From Dehalococcoidia bacterium (GTDB taxonomy: Bacteria; Chloroflexota; Dehalococcoidia; GIF9; AB-539-J10): DNA of 9,847 bases. The DNA is taken from assembly GCA_030603485.1 (NCBI GenBank), contig JAUVXS010000062.1, forward strand, positions 1 through 9,847, in the 5' to 3' direction. How positions within the stretch are numbered: position 1 is the first letter of the stretch; each line of letters begins with the position of its first letter. Positions 6,441-9,847 of the stretch are shown in pieces. A model generated the notes under the pieces. That model did no database searches. It was not told where the DNA came from and saw only the letters and a program-made list of their open reading frames with translations. The position numbers and the translations under genes are program-made.

Positions 6441-6838
6441 ATGGAAAAACAAGCTGTAGAGTCCCTACTTTTAGAATCTCTGGTATCAACAACAAGTCTT
6501 GAATCACTAGCAAAGGGTTACATTCTAACCTGTAAGACAGAAGGTAAATTCCCGAAAACCACTTCAGGTTATGAAACGGCACTCCGTAACTCAATCTGGT
6601 ATTGCAAGGAACAAGGATTCCCCGAAGTGCAGAAACTAACAGCAGTACACATTCGGCACTTCCTTTGGTATCTGGCAAGTGAACCACACAGATGGAATAG
6701 CACTAGTCCTGCCGCTAAGAGACAAGCGAGTTCAACAACGGTTAATGGCTACTTCCGAGCGTTAGGGACATTCTTCGGCTAGCTTGAACAGGAAGGGCTT
6801 ATTTATGAAAAAAATGGAAAGGGGCTAGAGATTAAAGA
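6441..6838 (+). pseudogene. Tyrosine recombinase/integrase, N-terminal fragment with in-frame stop
   Basis: An ATG at 6441 opens 113 codons resembling the core-binding (SAM-like) domain of phage/XerC-type integrases. SLESLAKGYILTCKTEGKFPKTTSGYETALRNSIWYC fits the first helices, LTAVHIRHFLWYL the third, and SSTTVNGYFRALGTFFG the last. TAG at 6780-6782 then falls where the family has Trp in 'alrtFFnWLereGLI'. Reading on in the same frame gives LEQEGLIYEKNGKGLEIKE, so a TGG-to-TAG change explains the stop. Similarity ends at about 6830, and the whole catalytic domain (R...HxxR...Y) is missing, its place taken by the convergent gene at 6832. It is a dead relic marking an old integration next to tRNA-Gly. 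The deliberate use of the N-terminal domain alone cannot be excluded but is unlikely. Confidence 0.65.
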
Positions 6839-7614
6839 ATGTTGGACTGCTTCCACCTTCTATCAAAATTCTCACTTAATGCTTCGTAAATATTTTTGCT
6901 GCTCGCTTCATTCAATACAATAGCAAAAGACTCTTTCGCTCCCAAGTCCTTCATACTATGTCCTAACAAGACAAGGGAGGTGGGGGAAATGATATACCTA
7001 TCATGTAGGTCTTTGTTTGGATAATCTCTAAATTCAATATCCGCATTCTCAGTCTTGAAATCCCCAAGTTCACGCAATAGCCTATTTTTCACATTCACGT
7101 TTGTAATGTTTTCTAGCTTAGTTAAAAATTTGATGGGTCTACCTTTTACATCCGTGATTACATCAAGTGTTCTCTCACCGCAATAGGGGTCTACAATTCT
7201 TATCTCGCCTGTAAGCATATTCAATATACTGGTTGCTAAGAGTCTTTTGCTGGAATACCTCTTCTCAGGTTCAAAGTAAAATACTTCAAGTTCGCCTTCT
7301 GTTCTCAGAGACTTCAGATGTTCTTTGCCAGGTTTCATTATTTCATAGAAAACTTCGCCACCTTGTCGATAACTGTAGATTTTGTCGCCACCCCTTTTTA
7401 GAGCCTGTGTAATGCTCGTCACGTTGATGCTTATTTCTTGAACATCTCTTAGTACGGAAGCTATTTGCTCTGCAGACAACATCTTTTTTTGTAGCTTTTC
7501 TTTTGCTACCCAGAGAACCCATAACGCTTTTTCAAGGATTATGCCACAATCGTCAAATCGAGGTAGGTCGCTAGTATCAATTGTTGAGAATTGCTCTTGA
7601 ATACTCAATTCCAT
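6832..7614 (-). CDS. Winged-helix / PLD-like domain protein (candidate effector), third gene of operon
   Basis: This 260-residue protein has no close family that I recognise by name. Residues about 24-102 look like a winged helix (ALWVLWVAKEKL, then MLSAEQIASVLRDV, then a basic wing ending in a FYEIMKPGKEHLKSL helix). Residues about 125-255 resemble the phospholipase-D-like fold of nuclease and defence proteins. They show a strand with EIRIVDPYCG, then IKFLT, then DLHDRYIIS (His204, Asp205, Arg206), GHSMKDLG (218-225) and a final helix FDRRWKQ. The HDR...GxS...KDLG pattern replaces a full HxK motif, so activity is uncertain; one half-site could act as a dimer. It ends the operon, 3 bases after 7618-8031, and its stop lies against the broken integrase. 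A DNA/RNA-binding effector in phage defence is inference only. Confidence 0.6.
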   Translation of the reverse strand: MELSIQEQFSTIDTSDLPRFDDCGIILEKALWVLWVAKEKLQKKMLSAEQIASVLRDVQEISINVTSITQALKRGGDKIYSYRQGGEVFYEIMKPGKEHLKSLRTEGELEVFYFEPEKRYSSKRLLATSILNMLTGEIRIVDPYCGERTLDVITDVKGRPIKFLTKLENITNVNVKNRLLRELGDFKTENADIEFRDYPNKDLHDRYIISPTSLVLLGHSMKDLGAKESFAIVLNEASSKNIYEALSENFDRRWKQSNIL

Positions 7615-7617
7615 TAA

Positions 7618-8031
7618 TTACTTCCTTCCCGACAATTCCACATCAACCCACTCTTCGCCCGAATTAGTTAGATACCATGCTTTTAGTTTATCCTTCTTTT
7701 CTCTAGCCTCTGCAAAATAGCCTTTCCTTATATTCTCATTCACATCCACGCCTACATTCGTTGGCACAGTCTCCTTAGCAGACCTGAATCCGTTTTCTAA
7801 ATCCACACGATTGAAACAATCCAGACCCTCATATTTCTCAAGATAAAAACCTACAACAAGTGTCTTTTGAACATCGCCTTTTGGTTTCTTTGAAAGTATA
7901 AATTCTTTAATGGAGAGCTTCTTCTTTCCAGTATCTGTATCAATTTTAGGTTGTGCCTCCAACTTAGATATTCTGCCCTCGTGGTCTAGCAACTGCTTCT
8001 TAATGGCTTCAAGCATTTCTTCAACTGACAT
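7618..8031 (-). CDS. Coiled-coil plus winged-helix hypothetical protein, second gene of operon
   Basis: This 137-residue protein has a predicted short coiled coil at about 1-26 (MSVEEMLEAIKKQLLDHEGRISKLEA by heptads), a polar linker, then a domain at about 38-133. That domain reads as a wHTH: IKEFILSKKPKGDVQKTLVVGFYLEKYEG, VDLENGFRSAKETVP, VGVDVNENIRKGYFAEA, then AWYLTNSGEEWVD as the wing. I recall this 'K-LV--YYLEKY-G---F---D' pattern from small uncharacterised archaeal and bacterial proteins, without a defined function. It overlaps its upstream partner by 11 bases and lies 3 bases before the PLD-like gene, so the three proteins are likely made together and may form a complex. The coiled coil suggests dimerisation. 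No catalytic residues are evident. Confidence 0.6.
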   Translation of the reverse strand: MSVEEMLEAIKKQLLDHEGRISKLEAQPKIDTDTGKKKLSIKEFILSKKPKGDVQKTLVVGFYLEKYEGLDCFNRVDLENGFRSAKETVPTNVGVDVNENIRKGYFAEAREKKDKLKAWYLTNSGEEWVDVELSGRK

Positions 8032-8461
8032 CCTCTTTGCCCTCCTTATTCACTTTCTTGATTGCTTCCTTCAGTGTTTTTTCTAGAACATTCAGAGCGA
8101 TAGCATGATAAGTGTATCCGCCTCTAGTAATCTGATTTATCTTGTTCTCTTCTCGAAGGTCTTTAAGCCAGGGAAACAGAGAACCTTTAGGAACTCCCAA
8201 CTCATCCATCAATTCTTGGTTTCCAACATCGTTCATTGCAGTCAATTCAGCTTCTTTAGCGTACAGTTTACCTATCAGATACAAAAGTATATTCTCCTTC
8301 CCAGTCAATTTATCCTTCACAATAACATCAACCTTGCCATCTTTGGTGATTCGAGTCAGTTGCTTTGCTAAATTAAAGTTCTTCTCAAGAGCGTTAGCAT
8401 AATCAACCGTCATTTCCTCAATAATTTTTTGCTTGAGATTAGCTACCATTCTATTCTCCAT
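8021..8461 (-). CDS. Winged-helix hypothetical protein, first gene of operon (possible autoregulator)
   Basis: This 146-residue, highly charged protein has a helical N-terminal half (YANALEKNFNLAKQLTRITKDGKVDVIV, then KENILLYLIGKLYAKEAEL). A helix-turn-helix lies at about 79-104 (VGNQELMDELGVPKGSLFPWLKDLREE), with a short wing (INQITRGGYTYHAI) and a closing helix. It resembles small uncharacterised wHTH proteins. The first position in the operon and the palindromes over the promoter suggest it may repress its own operon; this is inference. GGGGGA stands about 7 bases before the ATG at 8461. A second ATG at 8449, with GGAG 6 bases before it, is an equally plausible start and loses only four residues. 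Confidence 0.6.
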   Translation of the reverse strand: MENRMVANLKQKIIEEMTVDYANALEKNFNLAKQLTRITKDGKVDVIVKDKLTGKENILLYLIGKLYAKEAELTAMNDVGNQELMDELGVPKGSLFPWLKDLREENKINQITRGGYTYHAIALNVLEKTLKEAIKKVNKEGKEDVS

Positions 8462-8478
8462 TCATTGATCCCCCTTCT

Positions 8479-8505
8479 AATTATAATCTAAGTAAGATTA
8501 TAATC
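8479..8505. promoter_or_regulatory. Paired 10-bp palindromic operator over the -10 region
   Basis: GATTATAATC (8496-8505) is a perfect palindrome; AATTATAATC (8479-8488) repeats 9 of 10 bases after a 7-base gap, a centre-to-centre distance of 17 bp. The first covers the -10 box and the second lies just downstream of it, the usual layout for repression by a dimeric HTH protein. AT-rich palindromes can occur by chance around -10 boxes, so the near-identity of two copies is the main support. Confidence 0.5.
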
Positions 8506-8525
8506 CATTCTAATTCACAAGTCAA
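8497..8525 (-). promoter_or_regulatory. Strong promoter of the three-gene winged-helix operon
   Basis: The -35 TTGACT (8525-8520), 17-base spacer and perfect -10 TATAAT (8502-8497) point leftward. The start would be near 8490, giving a leader of about 30 bases to the ATG at 8461. The -10 lies wholly inside a 10-bp palindrome. Confidence 0.75.
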
Positions 8526-8624
8526 GTCTTAAAGCGAGTACATAGCTATAAATAGAGTAATATAATAATCAAATAATATCTCGCCATAACATAAATTATA
8601 CTCTAGCGCTTTAGGCACAAATAA

Positions 8625-8649
8625 AGGGACAGCTTTAGCAGCTGTCCCT
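8625..8649. terminator. Hairpin, possible bidirectional terminator, upstream of 8740 gene
   Basis: AGGGACAGCT and AGCTGTCCCT form a perfect 10-bp stem with a 5-base loop. Read rightward it is followed by a pyrimidine/T-rich run (CTTCTTATTCTTC); read leftward by TTATTTG. It could stop transcription entering from either side before the module's promoter. In the right copy the second arm is largely eroded. Confidence 0.5.
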
Positions 8650-8666
8650 CTTCTTATTCTTCGCCA

Positions 8667-8695
8667 TTGACACCCACTACTGCGGGGGATAGAAT
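8667..8695 (+). promoter_or_regulatory. Promoter in left module, for the 8740 gene
   Basis: TTGACA (8667-8672), a 17-base spacer and TAGAAT (8690-8695). The start would be near 8702, giving a leader of about 38 bases. The spacer is the same as in the right copy at 16 of 17 bases, more than promoter function alone needs, so it may also bind a regulator or reflect recent duplication. Confidence 0.7.
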
Positions 8696-8739
8696 TCAAA
8701 CAGAAAGGTAACGCAACTCCCAAAGATGGAAGTGCATAG

Positions 8740-9270
8740 ATGCAATTTGATTTTGGTAATCTAATATCGGTTCTTGTAGGCGGTTTGCTAGTATTTGCTG
8801 CCCAATGGCTTGCTTCACGACAAAGCGCTAAAACTGAAGCACAGAAGTGGAAACAAGAAGAACTCAGAGAAGGACGCAGAGATATAGTCAAGTTCAGACA
8901 AGAACGTGCCAGACCTATTATTGAAGCACTTGATAGAGCAACTCGTAGATGGGATGCTGAGTCTTACTTCGAACTTGCTGACCTGGTGGGCTATGAAGGT
9001 GAAACAGTAGAGAACTCTGACGAACACAAGAAAGACCTCCAGGAACGTCGAAAGAAGTATATGAATCAACTTATGGACGATATTTCCGCAGCAACCACGA
9101 TTCACGACGAAAAGGTAAGAAAGCTGGTGACGCAAGTACTTTGGCAAAGCACAGAACCAGAAGCCGACAACAAATACCAAGAGCGCTTACGAGAAGCTTA
9201 TCTGCAATTAGAGAATTGGATATTCAATCCGCAACAGAGTTCTACCCCAGCTTCTCATAAGCACAAATAA
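8740..9270 (+). CDS. Small one-TM membrane-anchored coiled-coil protein, function unknown
   Basis: The protein has 176 residues. Residues about 6-25 (GNLISVLVGGLLVFAAQWLA) form one transmembrane helix. The rest is charged and helical (QSAKTEAQKWKQEELREGRRDIVKFRQERARPIIEALDRATRR, then KKDLQERRKKYMNQLMDDISAATTIHDEKVRKLV), probably a cytoplasmic coiled coil or helical bundle, since basic residues follow the helix. No enzyme motif is seen. GGA lies 9 bases before the ATG. The last codons (HKHK-stop) lie in and just before box A of the right-hand module, so gene and module were probably copied or moved together. Its downstream neighbour is a SIR2-like gene with the same promoter, so joint expression is likely. 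I do not recognise the family; small membrane proteins beside such genes are often defence partners, but that is inference. Confidence 0.6.
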   Translation: MQFDFGNLISVLVGGLLVFAAQWLASRQSAKTEAQKWKQEELREGRRDIVKFRQERARPIIEALDRATRRWDAESYFELADLVGYEGETVENSDEHKKDLQERRKKYMNQLMDDISAATTIHDEKVRKLVTQVLWQSTEPEADNKYQERLREAYLQLENWIFNPQQSSTPASHKHK

Positions 9271-9341
9271 AGGGACAGCCGTTAAAATTGTCGCCTCTAT
9301 AATCTCTACTCATTGACACCCACTACTGCAGGGGATAGAAT
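9261..9341. repeat. 81-bp control module, right copy
   Basis: This copy has the same layout as the left one: box A (9261-9278) overlaps the stop codon of the preceding gene, 32 variable bases follow, then box B with the promoter (9311-9341). Only about 13 of the 32 central bases match the left copy, and its stem-loop is weak (GACA...TGTC survives), whereas both boxes are almost unchanged. Confidence 0.85.
9313..9341 (+). promoter_or_regulatory. Promoter in right module, for the SIR2-like gene
   Basis: TTGACA (9313-9318), a 17-base spacer and TAGAAT (9336-9341). The ATG at 9350 follows after only 8 bases, so transcription would begin at or within a base or two of the start codon, giving a leaderless mRNA. 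No purine-rich ribosome-binding site lies at a useful distance. Confidence 0.65.
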
Positions 9342-9349
9342 CAAAGCAA

Positions 9350-9847
9350 ATGGATCTTGACAACTGGTCAGATATACGAGACAGGTTCAAGGGCAACATA
9401 CTGCTTGGCAATGGAGCAAGCATAGCTATTGATGGGCGTCTTTCCTACCGCTCACTTTATGAGCGAGTTTGTCAAAGCGGCGGGCTTAATCGTGAGATTA
9501 TTACTATGTTCGAACACTTTGGAACAACAAACTTCGAGTTCATAATGAAACTCCTACTAGAAGCTAGCCAAGTTAATCAAGTCCTAGAAATTGATGATGA
9601 GAAGACCAAAGGCTATTACTACGTAATCAGAGATTCTCTAATAAGCACTATTGGAGACATTCACCCGACATATCAAAGCGTAGAACACTATCTCCCTCAA
9701 ATAGCAAATTTCCTTAGAAACTTCCATACAGTCCTGAGTCTCAATTATGATTTGCTCGTATATTGGGCAATGCTTGTCGGTAATGATAATTTAGAGTGTC
9801 AATGGTTTAAGGATTGTTACGTTAGCGGGGAATTTGAAAAGGATTTT
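9350..9847 (+). CDS. SIR2-like (DUF4917-type) protein, N-terminal part (cut by window edge)
   Basis: The frame is open from ATG at 9350 to the edge (166 codons; C-terminus missing). The N-terminus reads KGNILLGNGASIAID, with GNGAS (20-24) where sirtuin-like proteins bind NAD via GAGAS. FGTTNFEFIMKLL follows at 58-70, IHPTYQ at 104-109 and VLSLNYDLLVYWAM at 128-141, where S-x-NYD corresponds to the T-x-N(Y/I)D of SIR2-like folds. I recall this combination from the DUF4917 family of the SIR2 clan. Related domains act as NADases in several phage-defence systems (Thoeris ThsA, DSR, short Argonaute partners), so NAD depletion on infection is a fair hypothesis but not shown here. An in-frame TGA at 9314 rules out an upstream ATG, fixing the start. 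The shared promoter module links it to the TM protein before it. Confidence 0.7.
   Translation, partial: MDLDNWSDIRDRFKGNILLGNGASIAIDGRLSYRSLYERVCQSGGLNREIITMFEHFGTTNFEFIMKLLLEASQVNQVLEIDDEKTKGYYYVIRDSLISTIGDIHPTYQSVEHYLPQIANFLRNFHTVLSLNYDLLVYWAMLVGNDNLECQWFKDCYVSGEFEKDF

Larger units (their letters stand above)
8615..8695. repeat. 81-bp control module, left copy
   Basis: The module has three parts: box A, GCACAAATAAAGGGACAG (8615-8632), identical to 9261-9278; 32 bases that differ strongly from the right copy but have exactly the same length; and box B (8665-8695), identical to 9311-9341 except one base. The period is 646 bp and the gene 8740-9270 lies between. In this left copy box A carries the same frame end (CAC AAA TAA) that closes the gene in the right copy, but the frame is stopped a few codons upstream. 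It may be the scar of a former neighbouring gene. Confidence 0.85.

Noticed and set aside
8529..8891. Minus-strand 120-codon frame
   Set aside because: It crosses the control module and its promoter and is antisense to the 8740 gene; composition is low-complexity (Ser/Leu/Cys-rich) and no start signal is present.
8815..9180. Minus-strand 121-codon frame, Phe/Leu-rich
   Set aside because: It is antisense to the highly charged coiled-coil gene; Lys/Glu codons read backwards give Phe/Leu runs.
8615..9341. Considered whether the repeated module is an integron attC site or a CRISPR repeat
   Set aside because: There are no RYYYAAC/GTTRRRY core sites and no integrase intI; only two copies 646 bp apart with a gene between them, so it is not a CRISPR array.

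Overview
The left two thirds of the window (1-6405) look like core bacterial chromosome: a compact type II fatty-acid-synthesis operon, a partial U32-family gene and two tRNA genes, all on the minus strand. The right third (about 6430-9847) looks like accessory DNA. It holds the start of a broken tyrosine recombinase, a three-gene minus-strand operon of winged-helix proteins, and two plus-strand genes that each follow a copy of the same control module. The host is not certain. HadA/HadB-type hotdog dehydratases together with a FabL-type enoyl reductase, plus dispersed palindromic repeats, would fit a Chloroflexota (Dehalococcoidia-like) or related anaerobic genome. This is inference from gene content; no rRNA or other taxonomic marker is present.

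The lipid operon is read right to left from a near-perfect sigma-70-type promoter at 5758-5785: hadA-like (5322-5717), hadB-like (4892-5314), plsX, acpP, fabL, fabF, fabG. Gaps are 0-9 bases or genes overlap, so the genes are almost certainly cotranscribed. Together they supply the elongation cycle: KAS II condensation (FabF), ketoreduction (FabG), dehydration (HadAB-like) and enoyl reduction (FabL). The cluster also supplies the carrier protein (ACP) and the hand-off to phospholipid synthesis (PlsX). FabD and FabH are not in the window. Downstream is a U32-family gene cut by the left edge, preceded by two near-identical promoter copies 168 bp apart.

Between the fab promoter and the tRNAs lies a 101-bp unit repeated twice in tandem, each copy carrying two perfect hairpins (REP-like). 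tRNA-Met(CAU) and tRNA-Gly(UCC) follow. Next to the 5' end of tRNA-Gly is the N-terminal domain of a tyrosine recombinase, interrupted by a TAG in place of an expected Trp and then lost altogether, which marks this as an old integration boundary.

The accessory region contains (i) an operon at 8461->6832 of three proteins, each with a probable winged-helix domain, the last joined to a PLD-like (HDR...GHS...KDLG) domain. It is driven by a strong promoter whose -10 box lies inside one of two 10-bp palindromes, suggesting tight self-repression. It also contains (ii) a plus-strand array in which an 81-bp module precedes a one-TM coiled-coil protein (8740-9270) and then a SIR2-like/DUF4917-type gene (9350->edge). 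The module has an 18-bp box, 32 variable bases and a TTGACA-17-TAGAAT promoter. The SIR2-like gene begins only 8 bases after the -10 box, so its mRNA is probably leaderless. A phage-defence role for both groups is a reasonable but unproven inference.
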